64,000 bases of DNA, from assembly GCF_024518675.1 (NCBI RefSeq), contig NZ_JANIGL010000007.1:62001-126000 (forward strand), in the 5' to 3' direction. A program made the translations under genes and the position numbers. The stretch is from Pseudoalteromonas shioyasakiensis. GTDB lineage: Bacteria > Pseudomonadota > Gammaproteobacteria > Enterobacterales > Alteromonadaceae. The notes beneath the pieces were generated by a model, which saw only the letters and a program-made list of their open reading frames with translations, did not search any database and was not told the DNA's origin. Of this stretch, positions 17,042-25,618 are shown one piece after another; position 1 is the stretch's first letter, and every line of letters begins with the position of its first letter.

Positions 17042-18171
17042 AAAATCTCCGCAGCTTGCAGCAATGTAGCCTCGTTTTTTGCAAAACACAGGCGAATTAC
17101 TTTATCACTACTCGGTTGTTGATAAAATACACTCAATGGAATAGCTGCAACACCCGCCTGCTCTACCAGCCAGTGACAAAACTCAATATCACTGAGATTT
17201 GATATGTCACTGTAATCAAGCAGTAAAAAATAAGTGCCTTCGCTAGGTAAAACCGTAAAACGACTATCTTTAAGAGCATTGCTCAGTACATCACGCTTTT
17301 GCTGATAAAACTCACTGAGTTCATCCACATGCTCACCTTGTTGCTCTAACATATCGGCGAGAGCATGCTGCACAGGCGTAAAGCTTGAAAAAGTCACATA
17401 TTGGTGAATTTTACGAAACTCTACTGCAAGTGCCGCCGGGGCAATGCAGTAGCCCATTTTCCAGCCAGTACTATGGAAGGTTTTACCAAAGCTTGAAATC
17501 ACAAAGCTTCTAGCAAATAACACCTCATCACTTAACACACTCAAATGCGGGTTATCATCAAAAGTTATGTGCTCGTATACCTCATCACTTATAACATACA
17601 AGTCATGCTCGGCGACCAGGGCTTTCAACGCATTTATATCGTGCTGCTTTAACGTTTTACCACTTGGGTTGTGCGGGGTATTAATAATTATAGCCCGAGT
17701 GTTGTTATTAATAGCACTGGCAACTAGTTGCCAGTCAATTGCATAGCTTGGGGCCTGCAACGCAATATTAACTGACTTGCCACCAGCCAGTTCAATTGCA
17801 GGCTGATAAGAATCATACGCTGGGTCAAATACGATGACTTCGTCGCCATCGCGCACCAATGCTTGGATAGCAACAAACAAAGCCTCTGTTGCGCCCGAGG
17901 TGACAGTTACTTGCTGCATCGCATCAATTTCAGCTGCATATTTGCGCTTTGCTAACTGCGCAATTTGCTGCTGTAAACGCGGGACTCCGCTTGATGGTGA
18001 GTATTGATTAACCCCTTCAAGCACATAATGATTAAGCTGTTTTTTAAGTAACTCTGGTGCATCAAACTCAGGAAAACCTTGCGATAGATTTATCGCCGTA
18101 AACTGATTTGCCAATGCGGTCATTTGACTAAAAATACTGGTGCCTAAATTTGGCAATTTACTTTCAAACAC
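17029..18171 (-). CDS. mtnE: methionine aminotransferase (YbdL/MtnE type)
   Basis: 380 residues from a GTG start on the complement of 18169-18171, preceded by AAGGG; the N terminus (SKLPNLGTSIFSQMTALA) aligns with YbdL and supports this start. PLP lysine in SSFGKTFHSTGWKMGY, and the NTPHNPSGKT and SDEVYEHI blocks are intact. It transaminates 2-keto-4-methylthiobutyrate to methionine, the last salvage step. It is divergent from mtnBCD and shares the gap with the MetJ-like box; the omega-amidase gene follows in the same transcript. Confidence 0.88.
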   Translation of the reverse strand: MFESKLPNLGTSIFSQMTALANQFTAINLSQGFPEFDAPELLKKQLNHYVLEGVNQYSPSSGVPRLQQQIAQLAKRKYAAEIDAMQQVTVTSGATEALFVAIQALVRDGDEVIVFDPAYDSYQPAIELAGGKSVNIALQAPSYAIDWQLVASAINNNTRAIIINTPHNPSGKTLKQHDINALKALVAEHDLYVISDEVYEHITFDDNPHLSVLSDEVLFARSFVISSFGKTFHSTGWKMGYCIAPAALAVEFRKIHQYVTFSSFTPVQHALADMLEQQGEHVDELSEFYQQKRDVLSNALKDSRFTVLPSEGTYFLLLDYSDISNLSDIEFCHWLVEQAGVAAIPLSVFYQQPSSDKVIRLCFAKNEATLLQAAEILCQL

Positions 18172-18226
18172 TGATTACCCTTAATGATGGTTTTGCGCCC
18201 AAAGCGATGCTATCATTGCAAATAGT

Positions 18227-18242
18227 AGAAGTATAGCCGTCT
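18227..18242. promoter_or_regulatory. candidate MetJ operator (two met boxes) between mtnE and mtnB
   Basis: AGAAGTAT and AGCCGTCT lie in tandem. They match the 8-bp met box AGACGTCT at six and seven positions. A near-identical pair lies between mtnA and mtnK (18 of 20 bases shared including AAAC after it). MetJ represses methionine genes with S-adenosylmethionine as co-repressor. Confidence 0.65.
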
Positions 18243-18269
18243 AAACTTTTTTGGTAGCTCGAGGAATAT

Positions 18270-18899
18270 ATGCATAACAATACCGCTATTTCAGAACTTA
18301 TAGAAGCAGGAAAGTGGATCAGCCAGCAAGGCTGGGTACCCGCAACTGGTGGAAACTTTTCAGCACGTACCAACACCAGTTTTGTTGTTACTGCAAGCGG
18401 CTTTGATAAAGGCCAATTAGGTACTCACACTTTTATCGAGCTTGATCATCAAGGTAATAGACAAGCAGGTGCAGCCAAGCCATCAGCTGAGACTGAATTA
18501 CATTTAAGTATGTATAAATTAATCCCTACTGCTAATTTTGTCTTGCATACACATTCAGTCGCAGCGACTGTTTTATCTCGTATTATTAAAGGTCATAGCT
18601 TAAACCTGCAAGGCTACGAAATGCAGAAGTCACTGCGTGGGGTCACCTCGCACTTAGATATATTAAGCATACCTATTTTTGATAACGACCAAAACATTGA
18701 CCGTTTAAGCTTATTGGTCAGCGACCATCATCTGCATACACCGATTGAGCATGGCGTGCTTATTCGTGGCCATGGATTATATGTTGTGGGCCGTGATATT
18801 CGTGAAGTGCGCCGTCAATTAGAAGGTTTAGAATTTTTATTTAGTTGCGAATTAGAGCGTTTAAAGTTTTCCGGTCAACAGGCAGAAGTGACGTTATGA
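18270..18899 (+). CDS. mtnB: methylthioribulose-1-phosphate dehydratase
   Basis: 209 residues, class II aldolase fold. The start follows CGAGGAA. The PATGGNFSARTN block near residue 29, the zinc-binding LHTHSVAATV motif (about 92-101) and HGVLIRGHGLYVVG (about 157-170) are conserved. It dehydrates methylthioribulose-1-phosphate in the methionine salvage pathway. First gene of a tight mtnB-mtnC-mtnD-GGCT run, whose promoter region holds a MetJ-like box. Confidence 0.93.
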   Translation: MHNNTAISELIEAGKWISQQGWVPATGGNFSARTNTSFVVTASGFDKGQLGTHTFIELDHQGNRQAGAAKPSAETELHLSMYKLIPTANFVLHTHSVAATVLSRIIKGHSLNLQGYEMQKSLRGVTSHLDILSIPIFDNDQNIDRLSLLVSDHHLHTPIEHGVLIRGHGLYVVGRDIREVRRQLEGLEFLFSCELERLKFSGQQAEVTL

Positions 18900-19582
18900 T
18901 AAAAGCATTATTAACTGATATTGAAGGCACCATTACCCGTATTTCATTTGTAAAAGAAGTACTGTTCCCTTATGCCACAGCGCAACTACCCACTTTTGTT
19001 AAGGCGAACCAGCAACAAGTTGCAGTCGCTGAGCAGATTAATGCAGTTAAAGAGCTAATTAACCAACCAAATGCTGATATAGACACCGTAATTAATACCC
19101 TATTAGCATGGATAGCCGAAGATAAGAAAATTACCCCTTTAAAGCAACTACAAGGTCTAATTTGGCAAACCGGCTATGAGAGTGGTGATTTTACTGGCCA
19201 TTTATATCCCGATGCCTACCAATTTTTACAAACTCAACAACAGGCAGGTCAACAGCTGTATGTGTATTCATCAGGTTCAGTAAAAGCTCAACATTTAATT
19301 TTTCAATACTCTGACTTTGGCGATATTCGCTCCCTATTTACAGATTACTTTGATACCAAAGTGGGTGCAAAACAAGAACCCTCGTCCTATCAAAACATTG
19401 TTTCGCAGCTTCCATTTGCCGCTAACGAAGTACTTTTTTTAAGTGATATGGTCGCAGAGCTTGATGCAGCTAAAGCCGCAGGCTTAAAAACCTTACATTT
19501 GATTCGTGATGGCCAAGCAAGCTCAGCTGAACATAACTACATACATGACTTTAGCCAATTCACTGCGGAGCATTTAGTATGA
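18896..19582 (+). CDS. mtnC: acireductone synthase (enolase-phosphatase E1)
   Basis: 228 residues from the ATG at 18896, which overlaps the mtnB stop as ATGA; an upstream in-frame start at 18845 lies inside mtnB and was rejected. HAD-family motifs: LLTDIEGTITRISFV at the N terminus, YSSGSVKAQ in the middle, and LFLSDMVAELDAAKAAG. It enolises and dephosphorylates the diketone intermediate to acireductone. Confidence 0.93.
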   Translation: MIKALLTDIEGTITRISFVKEVLFPYATAQLPTFVKANQQQVAVAEQINAVKELINQPNADIDTVINTLLAWIAEDKKITPLKQLQGLIWQTGYESGDFTGHLYPDAYQFLQTQQQAGQQLYVYSSGSVKAQHLIFQYSDFGDIRSLFTDYFDTKVGAKQEPSSYQNIVSQLPFAANEVLFLSDMVAELDAAKAAGLKTLHLIRDGQASSAEHNYIHDFSQFTAEHLV

Positions 19583-20121
19583 GCCAGTTAACAATTTACG
19601 CTGATTGCAATAGCGAAAACGCACTGCTAAGTACCAATAAACCCAGTGAAATCAAGACTGAGTTAGTAAAGGTAAATGTTCGTTTTGAGCAATGGCAAGC
19701 AAACGCACTCATAACCGAAACAACAAGTCACGATGACATCATCAATGCATATAGCGGTGATATTAATCGCTTAAAACAACAAGACGGCTATCAAACAGTG
19801 GATGTAATTTCACTAGCAAAAGGCAACCCGGCAGCCACAGAGTTACGTGCTAAATTTTTATTTGAACATACCCACAGCGAAGATGAAGTACGCTTTTTTG
19901 TTAAGGGCCAAGGCTTATTTTGTCTACATATTAACGACAAAGTTTATCAAGTACTTTGCCAGCAAGGTGATTTAATTTCTGTTCCAGAGCTTACTCCACA
20001 TTGGTTTGATATGGGAAGCGACCCTGAATTTACTGCTATTCGTTTATTCAATAACGTTGAAGGTTGGGTGGCGCAAAGCACGGATTCCGAGATAGCTAAA
20101 CAGTTTCCATTATTGGACTAA
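19579..20121 (+). CDS. mtnD: acireductone dioxygenase (ARD, cupin)
   Basis: 180 residues. The cupin metal-binding motif is seen in FEHTHSEDEVRFFVKG (His, His, Glu), with the second His in LTPHWFDMG. It oxidises acireductone to the methionine keto acid and formate with iron, or makes the CO-releasing products with nickel. The start overlaps the mtnC stop as ATGA. The keto acid it makes is the substrate of the divergent mtnE product. Confidence 0.93.
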   Translation: MSQLTIYADCNSENALLSTNKPSEIKTELVKVNVRFEQWQANALITETTSHDDIINAYSGDINRLKQQDGYQTVDVISLAKGNPAATELRAKFLFEHTHSEDEVRFFVKGQGLFCLHINDKVYQVLCQQGDLISVPELTPHWFDMGSDPEFTAIRLFNNVEGWVAQSTDSEIAKQFPLLD

Positions 20122-20134
20122 TAAAGGAGTTTAA

Positions 20135-20470
20135 ATGGAAAAACTATTTTCGTACGGCACCTTACAACTCGAGCAAGTCCAACTTGATACTTTTGGCCGC
20201 TTACTCCAAGGTGAGCAGGCAACGCTTACTGGGTATATTGTCGGTGAAGTAGAAATTACCGATGCCGCCGTACTAAAAAGCAGCGGCCAACGGTTTCACC
20301 CCGCTTTAATAAAAACAGGGCAAGCAATCGACACTGTCACCGGCACCATTTTTACCATTACCCAGCAAGAACTAGCCAACGCCGACAGCTATGAAGTTGA
20401 CGACTATGTTCGTGTTGAAGAGTTATTTAGCGCTGGTTGCAATGCGTGGGTGTATGTAGCAAAAGATTGA
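20135..20470 (+). CDS. gamma-glutamylcyclotransferase-like (AIG2/GGCT) protein
   Basis: 111 residues. It begins with the family signature LFSYGTLQLEQVQ; the later ANADSYEVDDYVRVEE block supplies the conserved acid. Such folds cyclise gamma-glutamyl compounds to 5-oxoproline. It starts 13 bp after mtnD behind AAAGGAG and is cotranscribed with the salvage genes. A direct role in methionine salvage is not known, but glutathione turnover and methionine are linked through cysteine. Confidence 0.82.
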   Translation: MEKLFSYGTLQLEQVQLDTFGRLLQGEQATLTGYIVGEVEITDAAVLKSSGQRFHPALIKTGQAIDTVTGTIFTITQQELANADSYEVDDYVRVEELFSAGCNAWVYVAKD

Positions 20471-20552
20471 GATTTTTAAAGTAAGGTGACTTGAGAAGCT
20501 TAACTCTGTACTATATTTTTAGAATATCTTTTATCGCTCTTGGATTCTTCTA

Positions 20553-21617
20553 ATGGTTAACGAACAATATCAAAAGTCTAAACAACAACTTGCTTTTTCA
20601 CGTAAGCAAGTTGAAAAGGCTGGGCGTATTTTTCGCAAAAAAGAAGGGGATTTTGAGTTTGCTACAGAAGTAATTCAAAATTATCGCGCGGCACACTTAT
20701 ACCCACTCACTATCATCAAAAATCTTGTATGGAAGCATGTTAAAAAGTTACATCTACTTGAATCCGCTACAATAGTAAGGCGACTAAAGCGTCTACCCAC
20801 TATTATTGACAAACTACAACGTGAAACATTGGACGGTAACAGTGATAATGCCATCAACCTTAAACGTATGCACGATATAGGAGGTTGTAGAGTCATTTTA
20901 GATAGTTTAGATCACCTAAATGAACTCAATAATAGCTTAGATTCAAGCAGAACTGTCCATAGCGTAAAATCATATGACTATATAAAGCATCCCAAAGCGA
21001 CTGGCTATAGAGGAATTCATAGGGTTTATAAAAGTTACAACAATTTAGAATCGCACGATTACAAAGGCTTTCAAATTGAAGTTCAGTTACGTACCCGGCT
21101 ACAGCATTTATGGGCAACTACAGTTGAAATTGTCGATATTATTGAAAAAGAAACGCTAAAGACAAACCCAAAGATGGCTGATACAGACTGGAAGCGTCTG
21201 TTCTTTATTATGGGCGAGTTTTTAGCTGTAAAAGATGGTGCTCATCAATTAACTCAGCAGCAAACTCTAGTATATACTGATGAACTTGCTGCATTAAACA
21301 AAAAGCTTGCTGCTTTTCATAAGCTTGATGCATTTAATCGTGCTTTTCAATTAGACGAAATTAAAAATAAATCCAAAAATACTGGATTTGCTTTGCTAGT
21401 TCATAATACTGAAACTCAAGAAGGCCGAGTATTTCTTTATGCCCCAAACAAAAAGCAACAGGCACTCACTCATTATGCAGAACACGAAAAGCAAACTCAA
21501 AATAACGTACTCTTAGTTGCTGGTAGTGACTTAAAATCGATTGAAAAGGCATATCCTAACTACCTAAATGACACCTCAGAGTTTCTTTCTGAATTTAGCC
21601 GCATTTTATTAGCTTAA
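20553..21617 (+). CDS. RelA/SpoT-domain protein, possible alarmone synthetase
   Basis: 354 residues. The synthetase-type fold is visible at about residues 70-210: [25 protein letters not shown] (D-x-x-G-x-R), [10 protein letters not shown] and [16 protein letters not shown]. No HD hydrolase domain precedes it, so it is a single-domain synthetase-like protein. The last 100 residues have no fold I recognise. It would make (p)ppGpp or pppApp, or pyrophosphorylate another target as in toxic SAS toxins. It is more AT-rich than its neighbours and is wedged between mtnD/GGCT and convergent mtnA, which suggests insertion. Its 3' end overlaps the mtnA stop by nine bases. Confidence 0.8.
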   Translation: MVNEQYQKSKQQLAFSRKQVEKAGRIFRKKEGDFEFATEVIQNYRAAHLYPLTIIKNLVWKHVKKLHLLESATIVRRLKRLPTIIDKLQRETLDGNSDNAINLKRMHDIGGCRVILDSLDHLNELNNSLDSSRTVHSVKSYDYIKHPKATGYRGIHRVYKSYNNLESHDYKGFQIEVQLRTRLQHLWATTVEIVDIIEKETLKTNPKMADTDWKRLFFIMGEFLAVKDGAHQLTQQQTLVYTDELAALNKKLAAFHKLDAFNRAFQLDEIKNKSKNTGFALLVHNTETQEGRVFLYAPNKKQQALTHYAEHEKQTQNNVLLVAGSDLKSIEKAYPNYLNDTSEFLSEFSRILLA

Positions 21618-22637
21618 CTCTTTTAGTTTTCCTGCTTCTACTTCCCGTTGGCTATAAACGCCAGTATCTAACACCCAGCCCGTGATTAGCTTTGCGGGGG
21701 TTACGTCAAACGCGGGATTGTAGACGTTAGCATTTGTTGGTGCCCAAAGCGCTTCACCAAAACTTCCGCTAACGCCACGTACTTCAGCGCTATTACGTTG
21801 CTCAATTTCAATATCTGCACCGCATGCCGTATTTACATCAAGAGTAGTAAGCGGGGCCACCACATAAAAAGGGATGTTATGAAAATGCGCCAATACTGCT
21901 AAATTATAAGTGCCCACTTTATTTGCAAAGTCGCCGTTAGCTGCGATACGGTCAGCACCAACAAATATCTTATCAACTTTGCCCGCGGCCATTAAGCTTG
22001 CTGCCATATTGTCACAAATAAGCGTATACGGTATCTGCCAGCGTTCAAGTTCAAACGCGGTTAGCCGTCCCCCCTGCAGTAATGGCCGAGTTTCATCAAC
22101 CCAAACATGAATATCGCCATGTTGTTGCTGTGCTTTATAAATGACACCTAAAGCGGTGCCAATCCCTGCTGTGGCAAGTGCACCAGTATTACAATGGGTA
22201 AGAATATTATCCCCCCTGTTCACCAGCGCTGCGCCATGGCTTGCCATGCTTTCGCATAAAGCGATATCTTCATGAAATAAGTTGACCGCGGTGCTCACAA
22301 TCGCTGCAACAAAGTCATCTTGCACTAAGGCAATGCGTAATTTTTCCATACAATGCATAAGGTTAACCGCTGTTGGCCGTGTCGCTTCTAGCTTATCAAT
22401 CGCCGCAGCCAATGTGGCTTTTTCAGTACCCTTCTCTGCCAAGTGCGCAACAAGTAAACTGGCGCCTAACCCAATCAACGGTGCCCCACGTATTTTTAAG
22501 GTTAAGATCAAATCTCGCATGCTGGCTACATCATTACACACATGCCACTTTTGCTGATGTGGCAATAAGTACTGATCTAACACGCTCAATGTGTTGTTTT
22601 GATATTTTAAGCTACTCGCTATCAGATCTTGCATCAT
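21609..22637 (-). CDS. mtnA: S-methyl-5-thioribose-1-phosphate isomerase
   Basis: 342 residues, eIF2B-like fold. Conserved blocks: [30 protein letters not shown] with the catalytic Cys, [18 protein letters not shown], and [20 protein letters not shown]. It isomerises methylthioribose-1-phosphate to the ribulose form. Two ATGs stand in tandem; AGGA is three bases from the first and six from the second, so the second (from 22634) may be the true start. It diverges from mtnK, which makes its substrate; both share the gap with the MetJ-like box. Confidence 0.93.
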   Translation of the reverse strand: MMQDLIASSLKYQNNTLSVLDQYLLPHQQKWHVCNDVASMRDLILTLKIRGAPLIGLGASLLVAHLAEKGTEKATLAAAIDKLEATRPTAVNLMHCMEKLRIALVQDDFVAAIVSTAVNLFHEDIALCESMASHGAALVNRGDNILTHCNTGALATAGIGTALGVIYKAQQQHGDIHVWVDETRPLLQGGRLTAFELERWQIPYTLICDNMAASLMAAGKVDKIFVGADRIAANGDFANKVGTYNLAVLAHFHNIPFYVVAPLTTLDVNTACGADIEIEQRNSAEVRGVSGSFGEALWAPTNANVYNPAFDVTPAKLITGWVLDTGVYSQREVEAGKLKELS

Positions 22638-22696
22638 GAATCCTAAAAATGTTTTGCTGCGATTTATTCTACAGCAGTTTTTAAATCACACAACCA

Positions 22697-22712
22697 AGAA
22701 GTATAGACATCT
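22697..22712. promoter_or_regulatory. candidate MetJ operator (two met boxes) between mtnA and mtnK
   Basis: AGAAGTAT followed by AGACATCT. The pair shares 18 of 20 bases with the box at 18227. The second box matches the consensus AGACGTCT at seven of eight. It lies in the divergent promoter region of mtnA and mtnK. Confidence 0.65.
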
Positions 22713-22765
22713 AAACGGTTGAGAGTATAGAATGCTACAACTGCTTATTTTATGAGACTCACTTC

Positions 22766-23983
22766 ATGACCGAATACTTTGCTTTTAATGCCCAGCATGC
22801 GATTGATTATATTAAACAACTGATTAAAAAAAGTGAGTTTGAAACTTTTCAACAAGACGCCGAGTTAACTGCTTATGAGTTTGGCGATGGTAATTTAAAT
22901 CTCGTATTTAGAATAAGTGATGAGCAAAATAACAGTGTAATCTTAAAGCAAGCGCTCCCTTACGCTCGCTGTGTTGGCGAATCATGGCCGCTTACTTTAG
23001 ACCGCGCTCGCATTGAAGCTGAAGTTTTGGTAAATCACGGCGCGATTTGCTCAAAGCACACAGCTGCAGTACTGCACTACAACCCAGAGCTTGCCCTTAC
23101 AGTACTGGAAGATTTGGGGCATTTACAAATATTACGTAGCGCGCAAATTAAGGCAGAGCAGTTTCCTTTACTAGCGGAGCATGTAGCACATTACTTAAGC
23201 TCTACAGGCTTTTATAACTCAGACCTTTATCTAGCGGCACAAGATAAAAAAGCCAAAGTCTGTCAATTTACGAACCCTGAGCTGTGCCAAATTACTGAAG
23301 ATTTATTTTTTAGTGACCCTTATGTTATCCATGAACGCAATAGCTTCCCAGCAGCACTTGCCGATAACGTTAACCACATTCGTAACAACACAGCACTCAA
23401 GTTAGCTGCAGCTAAACTAAAAGCTAAATTTCTCGCGTGTCCACAAACATTGTTACATGGCGATATGCACAGCGGCAGTATTTTTGTTGATCAACAAACA
23501 ACCAAGATGATCGACCCTGAGTTTGGCTTTTTTGGCCCTGTAGGCTTTGATATAGGATCATTTATGGGTAATTTATTATTAAACTACTGTGCCCAAAATG
23601 CACGTATTGCAGAGCTTGCTAAACGCCGCCAATATCAAACGCATTTACTGACTTGCCTGCAAGACTGTTACAGTTTATTTGAGCAAAAATGGCTGAATCT
23701 AATTACTCAACACAGCAATGATGCGAGCTTGGCAAACCCAGAATTTGCAAATTATTACTTACAACAAGTGCTACAAGACGCCATTGGTTATTGCGGAGCG
23801 GAGCTAATACGCCGAACAATTGGTTTAGCACATGTGGCAGATATCGACACCATAGAGGATGAGCAAGCACGCCTAGCAGTACAACAGCAAACCCTTGTTG
23901 TTGGCGAGCAACTAATGGTCAATGCGCCAAGCTGCGCCCATAAAGATGACTTCTTTGCCTTGCTGATCAGCTTATTAAACTAA
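22766..23983 (+). CDS. mtnK: S-methyl-5-thioribose kinase
   Basis: 405 residues, choline-kinase-like fold. YEFGDGNLNLVFRI (nucleotide loop), LLHGDMHSGSIFV (catalytic loop) and MIDPEFGFFGPVGFDIGSF (metal-binding loop) are intact. It phosphorylates 5-methylthioribose with ATP at the head of this salvage route. Its presence implies that methylthioadenosine is first cleaved to methylthioribose by a nucleosidase encoded elsewhere. It is divergent from mtnA and ends at a hairpin shared with the next gene. Confidence 0.93.
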   Translation: MTEYFAFNAQHAIDYIKQLIKKSEFETFQQDAELTAYEFGDGNLNLVFRISDEQNNSVILKQALPYARCVGESWPLTLDRARIEAEVLVNHGAICSKHTAAVLHYNPELALTVLEDLGHLQILRSAQIKAEQFPLLAEHVAHYLSSTGFYNSDLYLAAQDKKAKVCQFTNPELCQITEDLFFSDPYVIHERNSFPAALADNVNHIRNNTALKLAAAKLKAKFLACPQTLLHGDMHSGSIFVDQQTTKMIDPEFGFFGPVGFDIGSFMGNLLLNYCAQNARIAELAKRRQYQTHLLTCLQDCYSLFEQKWLNLITQHSNDASLANPEFANYYLQQVLQDAIGYCGAELIRRTIGLAHVADIDTIEDEQARLAVQQQTLVVGEQLMVNAPSCAHKDDFFALLISLLN

Positions 23984-24000
23984 CTTTTTTATGCCATCTG

Positions 24001-24024
24001 AGGGCGCTACGGCGCCTTTTCTTA
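24001..24024. terminator. terminator after mtnK, shared with the convergent gene
   Basis: GGCGC-TACG-GCGCC stem with outer A-T and G-T pairs, then TTTTCTT on the plus strand. The stop of the convergent gene at 24022 lies at its edge. Confidence 0.7.
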
Positions 24025-25503
24025 TTGATAATGCTCGTACATTTTATCAAGCGGCTCTGATAAACCATTTTCTTGCACCACTCGAACATGTTCGCGAGAC
24101 AACTCGCGCGCACTAAATACACCACAAGAATGAGCAATTAAACCTGCTCCATAATGAATATATTTATTATAGTTCGCGACCCGCTGGGCTTTATCTTCAA
24201 CATCTAAACCTCGCTGTAGCCGCTCATTATGAGTTGTGATCCCTGTAGGGCAGGTGTCTTTATTACATTGCAATGCCTGAATACAACCTAATGCAAACAT
24301 ATGGCCACGAGCCGAAACAACAAAATCAGCACCCAACGCAAGCGCCCATGCTACGCGTGATGGCACAATTAGCTTGCCTGAAGCAATCACTTTTACACGC
24401 TCACGCAAGCCATGTTTTTCTAACATATTAACAACCAAGGGTAAGCTTTCTCGAAGTGGTAAACCGACAGAATCCATTAAAGGTTGTGGTGCAGCACCCG
24501 TACCGCCATCAGCACTATCTATAGTTATAAAGTCAGGGGCTGATTCGATACCACGGCGGTTAATTTCAGCAAATAGAGTTTCTAGCCAAGCATAAGCTCC
24601 GATAACGGCTTTGAAACCTGTTGGTTTCCCTGTCGTATCGCGTACTTTTTCAACCATATCGAGTATATCTGCCGGTGCTTTTATTTCAATATGGCCATTT
24701 GGGCTTATTGAATCATGCCCTTCAGGTATACCACGAATAGCAGCAATTTCAGCCGTCACCTTTTTACCAGGCAACATACCACCTTTGCCCGGTTTAGCAC
24801 CTTGGCTCATTTTAAGTTCGAACATTTTGACTTGCTCATGGGCCGCAATTGCTTTGAGCTTTTCTGTGCTTAAGTTGCCATGCTCATCTCTTACTCCGTA
24901 CTTTGCCGTGCCTATCTGAAACACTAAATCGGCACCACCTTCTAAGTGGTAGGGGCTTAAACCGCCTTCTCCGGTATTCATCCAACACCCTGCCAATTTT
25001 GCACCTTTTGACAGTGCGCGTACTGCCGGCTTTGATAAGGCTCCAAAACTCATGCCTGAGACATTAAATAAAGACTTAGTAACATAAGGCTGAGGGCAAT
25101 AAGGGCCAAGTGTTACTGCACTAGGGTCGAGTGCATCTTCATCAAGCGTAGGAAAGGCACAGTTCATAAACATCACGGTGCCTGTGGTCTCTAAACTCTG
25201 AGTAGAGCCGAATGCCGTAGTACGATCAACATTTTTTGCTGCACGGTATACCCAACTCCGATCAGCACGGTTAAACGGCATCTCTTCACGATCCATAGCA
25301 AAAAAGTATTGTCGAAAAAACTCACCTTGGCGCTCAAAAAAATACCTAAACCGCCCAATCACTGGGTAATTTCGTCTAATTGCTTGTTTAGCCTGAGTAA
25401 CGTCACTGATATAAAAATATATCACGAGTAAAACTAAGCAACCGAATACCACAATAAATAGACTAGCAAACACATCAATACTAAAAATAATAAAACTACT
25501 CAC
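24022..25503 (-). CDS. FMN-binding glutamate synthase family protein
   Basis: 493 residues from a GTG start preceded by AAGGGG. A membrane helix (about residues 5-32) is followed by the synthase-like (beta/alpha)8 domain: GEGGLSPYHLEGGADLVFQIG, MSQGAKPGKGGMLPG, DSADGGTGAAPQPLMD and the FMN phosphate site GADFVVSARG. Three cysteines in CIQALQCNKDTCPTG resemble the 3Fe-4S ligands of glutamate synthase. There is no glutaminase domain. The family's actual substrate is uncertain; the N-terminal helix suggests a membrane-attached oxidoreductase. Confidence 0.85.
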   Translation of the reverse strand: MSSFIIFSIDVFASLFIVVFGCLVLLVIYFYISDVTQAKQAIRRNYPVIGRFRYFFERQGEFFRQYFFAMDREEMPFNRADRSWVYRAAKNVDRTTAFGSTQSLETTGTVMFMNCAFPTLDEDALDPSAVTLGPYCPQPYVTKSLFNVSGMSFGALSKPAVRALSKGAKLAGCWMNTGEGGLSPYHLEGGADLVFQIGTAKYGVRDEHGNLSTEKLKAIAAHEQVKMFELKMSQGAKPGKGGMLPGKKVTAEIAAIRGIPEGHDSISPNGHIEIKAPADILDMVEKVRDTTGKPTGFKAVIGAYAWLETLFAEINRRGIESAPDFITIDSADGGTGAAPQPLMDSVGLPLRESLPLVVNMLEKHGLRERVKVIASGKLIVPSRVAWALALGADFVVSARGHMFALGCIQALQCNKDTCPTGITTHNERLQRGLDVEDKAQRVANYNKYIHYGAGLIAHSCGVFSARELSREHVRVVQENGLSEPLDKMYEHYQ

Positions 25504-25580
25504 GCAACGCCCCTTGCTGGTTAATTTTCATTCTTATTGAAGAGCATACAATTTAAAGGAGGGGTTTTACAGGAAAAACT

Positions 25581-25602
25581 CAGCGCATAAGGACATGCGC
25601 TG
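25581..25602 (-). terminator. terminator of the DUF885 gene
   Basis: CAGCGCAT-N6-ATGCGCTG, a perfect 8-bp stem 17 bp past the stop at 25619. On the minus strand it is followed by AGTTTTTCC. Confidence 0.7.
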
Positions 25603-25618
25603 AATATGAGGAGGAGGG

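Noticed and set aside
18172-18269. SAM riboswitch before mtnB or mtnE
   Set aside because: The leaders are too short and no conserved SAM-I or SAM-II core was seen; the tandem met boxes explain control better.
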